64,000 bases of DNA from Sutterella megalosphaeroides (GCF_003609995.1 NZ_AP018786.1:2366001-2430000); one strand, 5' to 3'; positions 8,385 through 17,539 are shown, numbered from the stretch's first letter. Made by a program: numbers and translations. Notes: generated from the sequence alone by a model not told the origin.

Positions 8385-9170
8385 ATGTCTCGCATTGAAT
8401 GCGTCATCTTCGACTGGGCCGGCACGACGGTCGACTTCGGCAGCCTCTCGCCCGTTTCCGCCTTTCAGGAAGCCTTCCGCACGTTCGGCGTCGACGTGAC
8501 CGAAGACGAAACTCGCGCCCCGATGGGGATGCTCAAGATCGACCACATCCGCACGATGCTCGCCATGCCCGAAGTGGCGAACCGCTGGCGCAGCGTCCGG
8601 GGCGCGAACCCGACGGAAGCCGACGCGCAAGCCGTCTACGAACGGTTCGAGCCCGCGCTCATGGCCGTCCTCGACCGACACTGCGATCCGAAGCCGGGGC
8701 TTCTCGAGTGCGTTGCCGAACTGCGCGCGCTCGGCATCAAGATCGGGAGCACGACGGGCTTTACCCGTGCGATGATGGACGTCGTCGAACCCGCGGCGCG
8801 CGCTGCGGGCTACGCGCCCGACGCCGTCATGACGGCCGAAGATACGGGCGGCTACGGCCGACCCTGGCCTTTCATGATCTTCAATAACATGAAGGTGCTC
8901 GGCGTCAAGTCCGTCACGCGCGTTCTCAAGGCGGGCGACACCGTCTCCGACATCGAAGAAGCGCTCGCCGCGGGCGTCATTCCCGTCGGCGTCGTCGAAG
9001 GCTCCTCTGTCATGGGGCTCTCCCGCCGCGAATGGGACGCGCTCGACGAAGAAGAGCGCGAAGCCTGCCGCGAAAAGACCCGCGCGGTCTTCGCCCGTGC
9101 GGGCGCGCGCTACGTCGTCAACAACCTGGCCGAACTCCCCGCGCTCGTTCGAGCGATCGAAGTTCGATGA
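8385..9170 (+). CDS. phnX: Phosphonoacetaldehyde hydrolase (phosphonatase)
   Basis: A 261-aa HAD-superfamily enzyme that splits the C-P bond of phosphonoacetaldehyde into acetaldehyde and phosphate. The nucleophile is Asp 10 in FDWAGTTVDFG, and the Schiff-base lysine unique to this family is Lys 51 in MGMLKIDHI. STTGFTRAMMDVV, GRPWPFMIFNNM and the Mg-binding AGDTVSDIEEAL follow in the expected order. Translation starts after CCAAGGAATCACAC. Phosphate released here is the payoff of the operon, consistent with control by PhoB. The cap-domain lysine makes confusion with other HAD phosphatases unlikely. Confidence 0.95.
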   Translation: MSRIECVIFDWAGTTVDFGSLSPVSAFQEAFRTFGVDVTEDETRAPMGMLKIDHIRTMLAMPEVANRWRSVRGANPTEADAQAVYERFEPALMAVLDRHCDPKPGLLECVAELRALGIKIGSTTGFTRAMMDVVEPAARAAGYAPDAVMTAEDTGGYGRPWPFMIFNNMKVLGVKSVTRVLKAGDTVSDIEEALAAGVIPVGVVEGSSVMGLSRREWDALDEEEREACREKTRAVFARAGARYVVNNLAELPALVRAIEVR

Positions 9171-9327
9171 GCCTCAACCCCTCGATGCGTCGAGGGGAAT
9201 GCATCCCATCACGCGCAACGCCCTTTTTCGGGGTGTCGCGCGTTTGCGTTTTTCGGGAAAAGACCGGCCCGAGACGCTTTTCACACCCGATCCGGCACCG
9301 CACATCTTTTCGGAGAAACACCGCATC

Positions 9328-10086
9328 ATGGCCTTTCCCTTCCGCCTTCAGTCGGGCGCCGAACCCCGCGCCATCGTTTTCGACCTCGACGAAACGCTCA
9401 TCGCCTGCGATTCGACCCAATGCTGGACCGAGTGGCTCTACGAGACGGGCACCGTGACGGATCCCGCGTACCGAAACGCGACCCGCTCCATGGTCGAGCG
9501 TTACCGGGCGGGAACGCTCGACATCCGCGAATTCCTGCGCGACATGGCGCCCGCTCTCGAAGGCCTCACGCGCGAGGCGCTCGATCGGCTGATCGAGCGC
9601 TTCATCACCGAACGCATTCTCCCCAACGTCTATCCCGAAGGGCGCGCGCTCATCGCCGAAGCCCGCGCAGCGGGCTTGCACATCGGGATCATCTCGGCAA
9701 CGGCCGCCTATCTCGTGCAGCCGATTGCTCTGCGACTCGGCGTGCATGAAGCGATCGGTATCGACCTTGCAACGAAGGACGGCATCCCGACGGACGAAGT
9801 CGTCGGCACGCCCTCCTTCCGGGAAGGGAAAATCGCGCGTCTTGCCGAGTGGCTTGAAAAGAAGAACGGCGAGGGGTACTTCACCGAAGGATCGTCCGAA
9901 GGGGCGCTTCCGCCCGTGACGCCCGCCGACGTCTTTTTCTTCACGGACAGCCGCAACGACCTGCCGCTGGCTCTGCACGCGGGCGGCTGCGCGCTCGTGA
10001 ATCCCGATCCCACGATCCGCGCCGAGGGTCTGAAGCGCGGCTGGCCCGTCCTCGCGTGGAAGGTCTCCGACGGCAATCCGGCGTGA
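9328..10086 (+). CDS. HAD-IB family phosphatase (SerB/CicA-like)
   Basis: A 252-aa HAD hydrolase, subfamily IB. Motif I FDLDETL gives Asp 19 and Asp 21; motif II is ISATAAYLV; the helical cap lies between them; motif IV is FFFTDSRNDLPLA; the GCALVNPDPTIRAEGLKRGWPV tail is typical of SerB/CicA-like enzymes. The start at 9328 is preceded by GGAG at rather long spacing; the open frame extends upstream into phnX but has no better start. A perfect stem-loop at 9178-9197 and 157 bp separate it from phnX. It may belong to the phosphonate operon, for instance dephosphorylating a phosphorylated side product, or be an ordinary phosphomonoesterase. Substrate unknown. Confidence 0.75.
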   Translation: MAFPFRLQSGAEPRAIVFDLDETLIACDSTQCWTEWLYETGTVTDPAYRNATRSMVERYRAGTLDIREFLRDMAPALEGLTREALDRLIERFITERILPNVYPEGRALIAEARAAGLHIGIISATAAYLVQPIALRLGVHEAIGIDLATKDGIPTDEVVGTPSFREGKIARLAEWLEKKNGEGYFTEGSSEGALPPVTPADVFFFTDSRNDLPLALHAGGCALVNPDPTIRAEGLKRGWPVLAWKVSDGNPA

Positions 10087-10107
10087 TGAAGCTTGATGAG
10101 GCCTGAT

Positions 10108-10125
10108 GAGCCCCGATCGGGGCTC
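10108..10125. repeat. Perfect GC-rich palindrome after the HAD gene
   Basis: GAGCCCCGATCGGGGCTC is a perfect 18-bp palindrome 22 bp after the stop codon. It has no T-tract, so it is a stem-loop or protein site rather than a clear intrinsic terminator. Confidence 0.5.
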
Positions 10126-10164
10126 GATCGAACGTTGATCGGCCCCCGAGGAAAAACCCCGAAA

Positions 10165-10180
10165 TGTGATCCGCATCACG
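10165..10180 (+). promoter_or_regulatory. Crp/Fnr-type operator upstream of flavoprotein gene
   Basis: TGTGAT-CCGC-ATCACG matches the CRP consensus TGTGAT-N4-ATCACA with one mismatch, 126 bp before the flavoprotein start codon. FNR-type sites share the same architecture (TTGAT-N4-ATCAA). Two Crp/Fnr family proteins are encoded in the window. Binding is inferred. Confidence 0.5.
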
Positions 10181-10306
10181 GATGCGCGAAGCGCTTTTTC
10201 CGAGAATGAATTTCGACCGTTCGAACGGGCGGGGAAGCCCCCGGGACGACCACCCGACGCTTTCCGCCCTCACGAGCAAAAGGCTCGGTTTTCAAAGGAG
10301 AAAGAG

Positions 10307-11884
10307 ATGCTCAATCGTCGTCAGTTCTTGGGCTCGGCCGCTGCGGCCGCCGCCGTTTCGGGTATGACGGGCGCCTCCACGGCGCAGGCCGCGGTGCAGA
10401 AAAAAGAGATCGATCTCGTCATCATCGGGGGCGGTCTCGGGGGTCTTGCCGCCGCGAACGCCGCCGTCAACAAGGGCGTGAAGCCCCTCGTTCTCGAAAA
10501 GCTCCAGTTCCTCGGGGGCGCCGGGCTCTTCCCCGAAGGGTCGCTCGGCGTCAACACCCGCTACCAGAAGGAGCACGGGATCAAAACGACCGTGCAGCAG
10601 GTGCTCGACGCGGCGCTTCAGTACCACCACTACCGGTGCGACCCGGCCGTGCTTCGCGTTCTCATTGAAGAATCGCAGCGCACGATCGACGAAATTCAGG
10701 ACATGGGCGTCGAATTCCGCGGCATTCGCACGATGTACGACAAGAGCGAATCGCTCATGACCTGGCACCTCTTCAAGGGCGGTGCGGCCGAAGTGATTCG
10801 TCGCTTCATCGACAACATCAAGGCGCGCGGCGGCGAAATCCTCACGCAGACGACCGCTCAGAAGCTCGTCGTCGAAAACGGCGCCGTCTGCGGCGTTGAA
10901 GCCGTTAACGCGAAGGGCGACAAGCTCATCATCCGTGCGAAGAAGGTGATCATCGCCACGGGCGGCTTTGCCGCCAACAAGGAAATGCTCGCGCAACACG
11001 TCTTCGATTCGTCCGCGCTCGGCATGGTCGAACCGATTTGGCTCCGCGGCCCGGTGGTCGACGGCCGCACGGGCGACGGCATCAAGATGGCTCAGCTCGT
11101 CGGTGCGGGCGTGGCGGGCATGCACACGGTTGCCGGGAACGCGCCGTACCTCCCCGACGTGCCCCCGATCAACCAGTTCTCGGGCCCGGACGAACTCAAG
11201 CAGGGTCGCTGCGCTCTTGCTCAACCCTGGCTCTGGGTCGATCACACGGGTCGCCGCTTCTTCAACGAATCGCGCGGTTCGGTCTTCGTCGACGTCTACA
11301 ACGCCATGACGAGCGCGGGCGGCGTCCTCTACACGATCTTCGACCAGGAAAAGATGGATCGCATGATTCAGAAGGGGGCTGTTCTGCCCTTCAACGCAAT
11401 CGTGCTCGCGGACGTGCCGCTTAAGGCCCTTCCGAAGACCTGGGAAATCGGTCGCGAACGCGGATGGGCCTTCAAGGCCGACACGATCGAAGAGCTCGCG
11501 CAGCAAATCGGCGTGCCGCCCGAAAACCTCATGGACACGATGAAGAAGGTCAACAGCTACGCCGAAAAGGGCGTCGACCCCGAATTCGGTCGCAAGAAGG
11601 AACACCTTGTCAAATTCAACTTGAAGAAAGGTCCCTACTACGCGCTCAAGGGCATCCGCGCCTTCTTCCTGACGTTGGGCGGCGTGACCGTGACGCCCGC
11701 CTTCGAAGCGAAGAATCCGCAGGGCGACGTGATCCGCAACCTCTACGTCGTGGGCCAGGACATCGGCGGTCTCTACGACTCGTCCTACGACCTGCGTTGC
11801 GAAGGTTCTGCCTCGTCCTTTGCCATGACGTCGGGGCGCGTTGCGGCCGAACACGCGATCGCCGCCATCGAAGCGGGCCGCTGA
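10307..11884 (+). CDS. Tat-exported FAD-dependent reductase (fumarate-reductase-like flavoprotein)
   Basis: A 525-aa flavoprotein starting after AAGGAG. A twin-arginine signal (NRRQFLGSAA, residues 3-12) implies folding with FAD in the cytoplasm and export to the periplasm. The dinucleotide-binding motif GGGLGG is at residues 41-46 and a second FAD contact, YVVGQDIGGLYDSSYD, lies near the C-terminus. The fold is that of flavocytochrome c / fumarate and urocanate reductases, but no haem-binding CXXCH is present, so electrons must come from a separate cytochrome or membrane partner. The usual active-site GGVHG...NRLGGN pattern is replaced by GGLYDSSYDLRCEGSAS, so the electron acceptor is probably not fumarate. 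Likely used in anaerobic respiration. Confidence 0.85.
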   Translation: MLNRRQFLGSAAAAAAVSGMTGASTAQAAVQKKEIDLVIIGGGLGGLAAANAAVNKGVKPLVLEKLQFLGGAGLFPEGSLGVNTRYQKEHGIKTTVQQVLDAALQYHHYRCDPAVLRVLIEESQRTIDEIQDMGVEFRGIRTMYDKSESLMTWHLFKGGAAEVIRRFIDNIKARGGEILTQTTAQKLVVENGAVCGVEAVNAKGDKLIIRAKKVIIATGGFAANKEMLAQHVFDSSALGMVEPIWLRGPVVDGRTGDGIKMAQLVGAGVAGMHTVAGNAPYLPDVPPINQFSGPDELKQGRCALAQPWLWVDHTGRRFFNESRGSVFVDVYNAMTSAGGVLYTIFDQEKMDRMIQKGAVLPFNAIVLADVPLKALPKTWEIGRERGWAFKADTIEELAQQIGVPPENLMDTMKKVNSYAEKGVDPEFGRKKEHLVKFNLKKGPYYALKGIRAFFLTLGGVTVTPAFEAKNPQGDVIRNLYVVGQDIGGLYDSSYDLRCEGSASSFAMTSGRVAAEHAIAAIEAGR

Positions 11885-11953
11885 TTCCGGCAGAGAGACG
11901 TTCCGGCCATACGGTCGGAACGTCCTCCCCCGCAATTCCACCCCCAGCCCCCG

Positions 11954-11988
11954 AAAACCCCGTAACCCGCCCCGGTTTGCGGGGTTTT
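11954..11988 (+). terminator. Terminator after flavoprotein gene
   Basis: AAAACCCCG / CGGGGTTTT stem ending in four T. A nine-base-pair hairpin (GACGTTCCG / CGGAACGTC) precedes it at 11897-11924. Confidence 0.65.
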
Positions 11989-12134
11989 CATTGTGGCGTT
12001 GAGAGAGGGACTCGTGCACAATGTGAGCGACTGAAAACGTTCGGTTTATTCGGCAACAAATGCGTTCATCCAACCTGCCATCCCGTTTTCCGGTCGCCCG
12101 TTCTCCGTTCGTGTCCGCTTCTTCCTACGCCGCC

Positions 12135-12878
12135 ATGACCGAAATCTCCCTCGACGTCTTTCCCTGCGTGTACGGTTCCATCCCGTGGCTCGTGCCGCCC
12201 GACGAACCCGAGGCCGTTGCGTTTTTGCTCGAACACGGCACGCCCGTCGTGTTCGAGCGGGGCGAAAGCATCTTTTTCGGAGAGAAGCAACTGGTCTTTC
12301 TCATCGAATCCGGGCTCGTCGCGACGCTTCCCGGACGGGCGGCGGATTACCGCCGCGCGGTGGGGCTTTTCGGACCGCACACGATTCTCGGTGCGGTGCG
12401 CGCGCTCGGGCGCGGCTCGCGCGGGATGCCGCTCGACGCGCGGACGCTCACGCGCGTCTCGGCACGGAGCCTTCCGATCGGGGATTTCCTCGCCGCCGTT
12501 GAAGCAAAGCCCGAACTCCATATCCGCATGCTACAGAATTGCGTGCGCAAGTCCGAAAACCAGCTCGAAGGCGTCATCGTGAACGACCTTCTGCCCGTCG
12601 GCGTGCGGCTCCTCGTCCTTCTCGAAGTTCTGATGCGCGCGGGCGGCGCCCCGGAAGAGCCCGAAGCGGGGTTCGTGCCGCTACCCTTCGACGTAACGGT
12701 ATCGGACCTGGCGACGATCGTGCACGCCACGCGCGAAATGACGAGCCGACTCCTGTCGGACGCCGTGCGCGAAGGGCTTCTCGACAAAAAGGGACGGCAC
12801 CTTTACGTCGACCGACAGCGTGTCGCGCACGGAATCGTGCTTGCTCGGCGCGATCCCAAAGGAATCTGCGACGCTTGA
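12135..12878 (+). CDS. Crp/Fnr-family transcriptional regulator without Fe-S cysteines
   Basis: About 247 aa. An N-terminal cyclic-nucleotide-binding-like beta-roll (FERGESIFFGEKQLVFLIESGLV) is followed by a dimer helix and a winged helix-turn-helix with VSDLATIVHATREMTSRLLSD, whose TREMTSR segment aligns with the RETVGR / ETISR recognition helix of Crp and Fnr. There is no cysteine cluster, so it is not an oxygen-sensing FNR; the ligand is unknown. The start is uncertain: 12060 in the same frame is possible and neither has a good ribosome-binding site. It lies downstream of the flavoprotein gene on the same strand beyond a terminator and could regulate it through the palindrome at 10165. Confidence 0.75.
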   Translation: MTEISLDVFPCVYGSIPWLVPPDEPEAVAFLLEHGTPVVFERGESIFFGEKQLVFLIESGLVATLPGRAADYRRAVGLFGPHTILGAVRALGRGSRGMPLDARTLTRVSARSLPIGDFLAAVEAKPELHIRMLQNCVRKSENQLEGVIVNDLLPVGVRLLVLLEVLMRAGGAPEEPEAGFVPLPFDVTVSDLATIVHATREMTSRLLSDAVREGLLDKKGRHLYVDRQRVAHGIVLARRDPKGICDA

Positions 12879-12885
12879 GCCTTTC

Positions 12886-14226
12886 TCAGGGCAGCGTCTC
12901 GGGGAGGTGCCGCAGGGGCGAACCCGTATAGACCTGACGGGGACGCGCCAGGCGCAAGTCGTTGGACTCAAGGAGTTCGTTTTTCTGCGCGAACCAGCCG
13001 ACGGTGCGCGCAATGGCGAAAATCGCCGTAAAGAGCGGCGTCGGAATGCCTATCGCCCGCTGCACGATCCCGGAATAGAAGTCGACGTTGGGGTAAAGGT
13101 GCCGTTCGATGAAATAGTCGTCCTCCAACGCAATCCGTTCGAGTTCGAGCGCAAGCGCGTAGGTCGGATCGTCGCGCAGCCCGAGTTCGTCGATCAGCTC
13201 GTGACAGATGTTGCGGATGATCCGGGCGCGGGGGTCGTAGTGTTTGTAGACCCGGTGCCCGAACCCGATGAGCCGCGTTTCTTTCGCTTTGACGCGACGA
13301 ATGAAGTCGGGAATCGCCTTGACGCCGCCCGCCGCGCGCAGGCTTTCGAGCATCCGCAACGCGCTTTCGTTCGCACCCCCGTGGCGCGGCCCCGAAAGAC
13401 ACGCCACCCCCGCCGCCACCGCCTGGTAGGGATTTGCGCCCGCGCTCGCGCACAGACGCACGGTCGAGGTGGAGGCGTTTTGTTCGTGCTCGGCGTGAAG
13501 AATGAAGAGCGTGTCGACCGCTTTGACGGCGGCGGGCTTCGGCTCGTAGGGTTCAACGGGGAGCGCGAACATCATCTTCAAAAAGTTCGCCGCGTAGGAA
13601 AGCCGGTTGTCCGGGTATTCGAGGGGCCAGCCCATCGAGTAGCGGTAGCTCATCGCAACGAGCGTGGGCATTTTCGCGATCATCATGAGCGCGGCCTCGC
13701 GGTGCTGCTCCTGTTCGCTCATCGCAGGATCGAGCGGATAGAAGGCGGCCAGGGCCCCGATCAGCCCGACGAGAATCGACATCGGGTGCGCGTCGCGACG
13801 AAAACCGTTGAGAAGAAGCGACACCTGCTGATGCACCATCGTGTGGTGCACGATGCGGCTTCGGAATTCCCGCATTTCCTCCGCGCCCGGCAGCTCGCCT
13901 TTGAGCAAGAGCGCCGCCACCTGCAAAAAGTCGCACCGCGCGGCGAGTTCCTCGATCGGATAACCGCGGTAGGTGAGGCGCCCGGCTTCGCCGTCGACGA
14001 AACTCACGGCGCTTCGGCATGCGGCCGTACTCTGAAAGCCCGGGTCGTAGGTCGTGAGGTGCTCGGTTTTGTAGAGCGCCGAGGTGTCGATGGCGGGGGC
14101 GCCCTCGGTGCCGCGAATCACGTTGAGACGAATGGGGGCGCGACCGTCGTTCAACGTAAGAACGGCCTCGGTCGGGAAGGACGAGACGGAATCGGGGGTC
14201 GAAGGCGAAGAATGCGGATCGGTCAT
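12886..14226 (-). CDS. gltA: Citrate synthase
   Basis: A 446-aa hexameric-type (type II) citrate synthase condensing oxaloacetate with acetyl-CoA, entry step of the TCA cycle. Catalytic His/Asp motifs are present: GPRHGGANES near residues 278-287, FGHRVYKHYDPRA near 319-331 and the aspartate in YPNVDFYSG near 378. The N-terminal LTLNDGRAPIRLNVIRGTEG beta-region is typical of proteobacterial GltA. The start at 14226 was chosen because the annotated family begins with this short Ser/Pro-rich leader; the longer open frame is antisense noise over the intergenic region. It faces the Crp-like gene with only 7 bp between stops and is divergent from mdh, another TCA enzyme. Confidence 0.95.
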   Translation of the reverse strand: MTDPHSSPSTPDSVSSFPTEAVLTLNDGRAPIRLNVIRGTEGAPAIDTSALYKTEHLTTYDPGFQSTAACRSAVSFVDGEAGRLTYRGYPIEELAARCDFLQVAALLLKGELPGAEEMREFRSRIVHHTMVHQQVSLLLNGFRRDAHPMSILVGLIGALAAFYPLDPAMSEQEQHREAALMMIAKMPTLVAMSYRYSMGWPLEYPDNRLSYAANFLKMMFALPVEPYEPKPAAVKAVDTLFILHAEHEQNASTSTVRLCASAGANPYQAVAAGVACLSGPRHGGANESALRMLESLRAAGGVKAIPDFIRRVKAKETRLIGFGHRVYKHYDPRARIIRNICHELIDELGLRDDPTYALALELERIALEDDYFIERHLYPNVDFYSGIVQRAIGIPTPLFTAIFAIARTVGWFAQKNELLESNDLRLARPRQVYTGSPLRHLPETLP

Positions 14227-14442
14227 GAGCGTGAGTATCGGGCGCGCGGGCGTCCGAGCCGAAAAGAAGCCGAAAAACGCGTGCGGCCCCTCGGTCGGAG
14301 GCCCGCGCGCAAACCGCCTCATCCTACGCTTTCGGCTCGACGCGCGCCCGCGGGTTTTCCCTTCCGTCGCGAACTTCGATCCGGGCGGCACGGAGGGGAT
14401 GCGGGCGGGCGATGCGCTTGGGGCCCGGGGATGCCGTCGGAT

Positions 14443-14472
14443 TTGGACGAACCGTGCGGCAAACGGTACACT
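14443..14472 (+). promoter_or_regulatory. Predicted sigma-70 promoter of mdh
   Basis: TTGGAC and TACACT separated by 18 bp, about 100 bp before the malate dehydrogenase start. The rest of the 344-bp gltA-mdh gap (14227-14570) shows no supported gene. Confidence 0.5.
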
Positions 14473-14570
14473 CTTTGCTTCGAATGTTCGATTTTTTCCT
14501 GACGAGCCCGTCCTCCGAGCGACGCCTGCGACGCCGTCCGAGCCCGGGCCCATACCACGAGGAGAACCTT

Positions 14571-15557
14571 GTGAAACCTCCCGTTTGCGTTACCGTTACG
14601 GGGCCCGCGGGGCAAATCGGCTACGCCGCCGTTTTCCGCATTGCCGCAGGTGCCATGCTCGGGCACGATCAGCCCGTTCATCTTCGACTGCTCGAGCGCG
14701 ACAATCCGACGAGTCGCTCGAGTCTCAAAGGGCTCATGATGGAGCTCGCCGACTGCGCTTTCCCGCTCCTTGCGGGCATGAGCTCGACCACGGACCCGAA
14801 AGAAGCTTTCCGCGACGCCGACTACGCGCTCCTTTTCGGAGCCCGTCCCCGGGGACCCGGGATGGAACGCGCCGACCTCCTGCAGGCCAACGCCGCCATC
14901 TTCCGCGAGCACGGCAAAGCGCTCGACGCCGTGGCGAAGCGTTCCGTCAAGGTGCTCGTCGTCGGCAACCCCTGCAACACCAATGCCGCGATCGCCGCGA
15001 AGAGCGCTCCCTCTCTTTCTTCGAAGTGCTTCTCGGCGCTTTTGCGCCTTGACCAAAACCGCGCCCGCGCGATGCTCGCCGAAAAGACGGGCGCGCCCGT
15101 TCATCAGGTCCACCAGGTGACGGTTTGGGGCAACCACTCCCCGACCATGTTCCCCGACCTCACGCACGCGCGCATCAACGGCATGCGGGCGCTCGACCTC
15201 GTCGAACCCGACTGGGTCGAAAACGACTTCATCCCGACCGTCGCCCGACGCGGTTCGGCCGTCCTGCAGGCCCGCGGTGCGAGTTCCGCGGCCTCGGCCG
15301 CCGCGGCCGCGATCGACCACATGCGCGACTGGGCTTTGGGGTCTGCGGGCGAATGGGTGACGATGGGGGTGCCGTCCGACGGCTCCTACGGCATCCCCGA
15401 AGGGCTCGTTTTCGGCTTCCCTTGCGTGTGCCGCGGGGGCGACTACGAGATCATCCAGGGGATCGGCTTGGACGACGACGCGCGCATGCGGCTCGATCGC
15501 ACGAAAGAGGAACTGCTCGGCGAACTCGAAGCCGTTCGCCCGATCCTCGAGCGATAA
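14571..15557 (+). CDS. mdh: Malate dehydrogenase (NAD-dependent)
   Basis: A 328-aa cytoplasmic enzyme interconverting malate and oxaloacetate. The GTG start at 14571 has GAGGAG seven bases upstream, and no in-frame ATG gives the correct N-terminus. The Rossmann motif is [15 protein letters not shown], the family-specific [15 protein letters not shown] follows, then NAD-site [10 protein letters not shown] and substrate Arg in [14 protein letters not shown]. The catalytic His is His 189 in [11 protein letters not shown]. Length and sequence match the Burkholderiales/actinobacterial-type Mdh rather than the E. coli 312-aa form. Divergent from gltA; followed by a terminator at 15618. Confidence 0.95.
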   Translation: MKPPVCVTVTGPAGQIGYAAVFRIAAGAMLGHDQPVHLRLLERDNPTSRSSLKGLMMELADCAFPLLAGMSSTTDPKEAFRDADYALLFGARPRGPGMERADLLQANAAIFREHGKALDAVAKRSVKVLVVGNPCNTNAAIAAKSAPSLSSKCFSALLRLDQNRARAMLAEKTGAPVHQVHQVTVWGNHSPTMFPDLTHARINGMRALDLVEPDWVENDFIPTVARRGSAVLQARGASSAASAAAAAIDHMRDWALGSAGEWVTMGVPSDGSYGIPEGLVFGFPCVCRGGDYEIIQGIGLDDDARMRLDRTKEELLGELEAVRPILER

Positions 15558-15617
15558 GGCTGCGAGAACATTTCGAGGGGCGTCTCGGGCAGAGCCCCCT
15601 CGACGCACCCGAAAACG

Positions 15618-15662
15618 AACACCCCGAAGTCCCGTCAAGGACGCTCGGGGTGTTTCTTTTTT
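15618..15662 (+). terminator. Terminator after mdh
   Basis: AACACCCCGA / TCGGGGTGTT stem followed by a TTTCTTTTTT tract. Confidence 0.8.
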
Positions 15663-15729
15663 CGAGCTGCGGTGCCCACCGAAAATTTGGAAGCACCGCG
15701 CTCGTTTTGCCTTCGGCCTTGCCGATCGC

Positions 15730-17283
15730 TTATTCGGCGGGCTCGACCTCAGGCAGAGGCTTCGTGATGCGCACCGACGCAATGCGGTTGCGTTCGAGCT
15801 GCAGCACTTCGAAGACAAGCCCTCGGATGACGATTGTGTCGCCCGTTTTCGGCATGCAGCCGAAGTGCTCCAAGAGGAGGCCCGCCACCGTGACGTAGTC
15901 GCCTTCATGGTCGACCAAACCCGTCACGTCCACGGTCTGCTCGACCGTCATGAGGTCGGTCGTGCCGTCGGCGATCCAGACGTTTTCGCCCGAGGCGACC
16001 ATCGCGGCGCGGTCGCCTTCGTCGGGAAAGTCCCCGGCAATCGCTTCGAGAATGTCGTGCGAGGTCGCGAGCCCCTGGATCACGCCGAATTCGTCCGCAA
16101 CGAGCACGAGCGGCGCGCGCGTTTTCTTGATGTCGCGCATCAGGCGGATCACCGTGATCGTTTCGGGCACCGTGATGACGGGACGCGTCTCGGCGATCGC
16201 GCGCAGCTTCTCTGTCGTCATCTCTTCGCGGATCATGTGCTTGGCTTTGACGTAGCCGACGACGTTCTCTAGCGTACCGTCGCAGACCGGGAAGGCGCCG
16301 TGGGGCATCGTGCGGATCTGCTCGGCGAGCTCGTCCATGGGCTTACGAAGATTGAGCCAGGCGATGTCGGAGCGCGGCGTCATGATCGTCTTGATCGAGC
16401 GGTCCGCAAGCGTCAGAACGCCCTCGACCATATGCCGTTCGTCGTCGCCGAAGGAGTGCGTCTGCGGGGCCATTTGTTCGGCCATCGTCGGCGCTTCTTC
16501 GTCCTTACTCGAACTCATGAGGCGAACGATCGCGTGGGTCGTGCGTTCGCGGAAGGGAACGCGCATCAGGTGCTTCGTCGAATTGCGGTTCGCCACCTGG
16601 TTGAAGGCTTCGATCATGATCGAGAAGCCGATCGCCGCGTAGAGGTAACCCTTCGGGATGTGGAACCCGAGCCCTTCGGCCACAAGGCTGAAGCCGATCA
16701 TGAGGAGGAACGACAAACAGAGCACCACGACCGTCGGATGCTTGTTGACGAACTGCGTGAGCGGGCGGCTCGCGGCGATCATGACGATCATGGCCACGAT
16801 CACGGCCGTCACCATGATGGCGAGTTCGTCGACCATGCCGACCGCCGTGATGATGGAGTCGAGCGAGAAGACCGCGTCGAGAAGGAGAATCTGCGCGATC
16901 ACCATCCAGAAGCCCGCGCGGGCCGAACCGGAATTTTCCGCGTGCGGACGCGCTTCGAGGCGTTCGTGGAGTTCCATCGTCGCCTTGAAGAGAAGGAACA
17001 CGCCGCCCGCGATGAGAATGAGATCGCGCGCAGAGAAGGGATGGCCGAACACGCTGAAAAGCGGATTCGTCAGGCTCACGAGCCAGGACATGATCGAAAG
17101 GAGCCCGATGCGCATGAAAAGCGCCATCGTGAGCCCGGTATAAACCGCTCGATTCTGTTGGCTTGCAGGAAGTTTTTTCGCGAGAATCGCGACGAAAACG
17201 AGATTGTCGATGCCGAGGACGACCTCGAGCACGATGAGGGTGAGAAGACCGGCCCAGAGCGCCGGATCAAACAAAAAGTCCAT
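15730..17283 (-). CDS. TerC-family membrane protein with CBS and CorC domains (YoaE/YegH-like)
   Basis: A 517-aa inner-membrane protein. Residues 1 to about 235 form the TerC domain with some seven spans, including the acidic VLEVVLGIDNLVFVAIL and LLDAVFSLDSIITAVGM motifs that suggest metal-ion handling. A pair of CBS domains follows (starting near MTPRSDIAWLNL and VPETITVIRLMRDI), then a C-terminal CorC/HlyC domain (WIADGTTDLMTVEQTV). This arrangement is that of E. coli YoaE and YegH. TerC proteins are linked to Mn efflux or metallation of exported proteins; the exact role of the CBS forms is not settled. Ribosome-binding site weak; monocistronic. Confidence 0.85.
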   Translation of the reverse strand: MDFLFDPALWAGLLTLIVLEVVLGIDNLVFVAILAKKLPASQQNRAVYTGLTMALFMRIGLLSIMSWLVSLTNPLFSVFGHPFSARDLILIAGGVFLLFKATMELHERLEARPHAENSGSARAGFWMVIAQILLLDAVFSLDSIITAVGMVDELAIMVTAVIVAMIVMIAASRPLTQFVNKHPTVVVLCLSFLLMIGFSLVAEGLGFHIPKGYLYAAIGFSIMIEAFNQVANRNSTKHLMRVPFRERTTHAIVRLMSSSKDEEAPTMAEQMAPQTHSFGDDERHMVEGVLTLADRSIKTIMTPRSDIAWLNLRKPMDELAEQIRTMPHGAFPVCDGTLENVVGYVKAKHMIREEMTTEKLRAIAETRPVITVPETITVIRLMRDIKKTRAPLVLVADEFGVIQGLATSHDILEAIAGDFPDEGDRAAMVASGENVWIADGTTDLMTVEQTVDVTGLVDHEGDYVTVAGLLLEHFGCMPKTGDTIVIRGLVFEVLQLERNRIASVRITKPLPEVEPAE

Positions 17284-17539
17284 TCACTTTAATAGGTTGA
17301 CGTCCGCACCGTCCGAAGGGCGGACCGGGAAAGCCTCCTCAAGAGTCCGATGCGGAACTCTCGAAGAGTCGGAACCCTAAAAATATCAGAGATTTCAAGC
17401 CTTATGGGTCGGTGGTTACGCGGGTTTGCACTTTTGCGCGGAGGCGCCTCGGGCGCTTGCGCGCTCCGAAACGAGGCTCCCGGGTAAACGGTCCGTGGTA
17501 GGATGACGGCCTTTCGTTTTTCTTTCACCGCTACCCACA

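Noticed and set aside
14227-14442. Extra N-terminal coding region for citrate synthase
   Set aside because: The minus-strand frame stays open upstream of 14226, but it is Arg/Pro-rich, lacks family similarity and overlaps the mdh promoter region.
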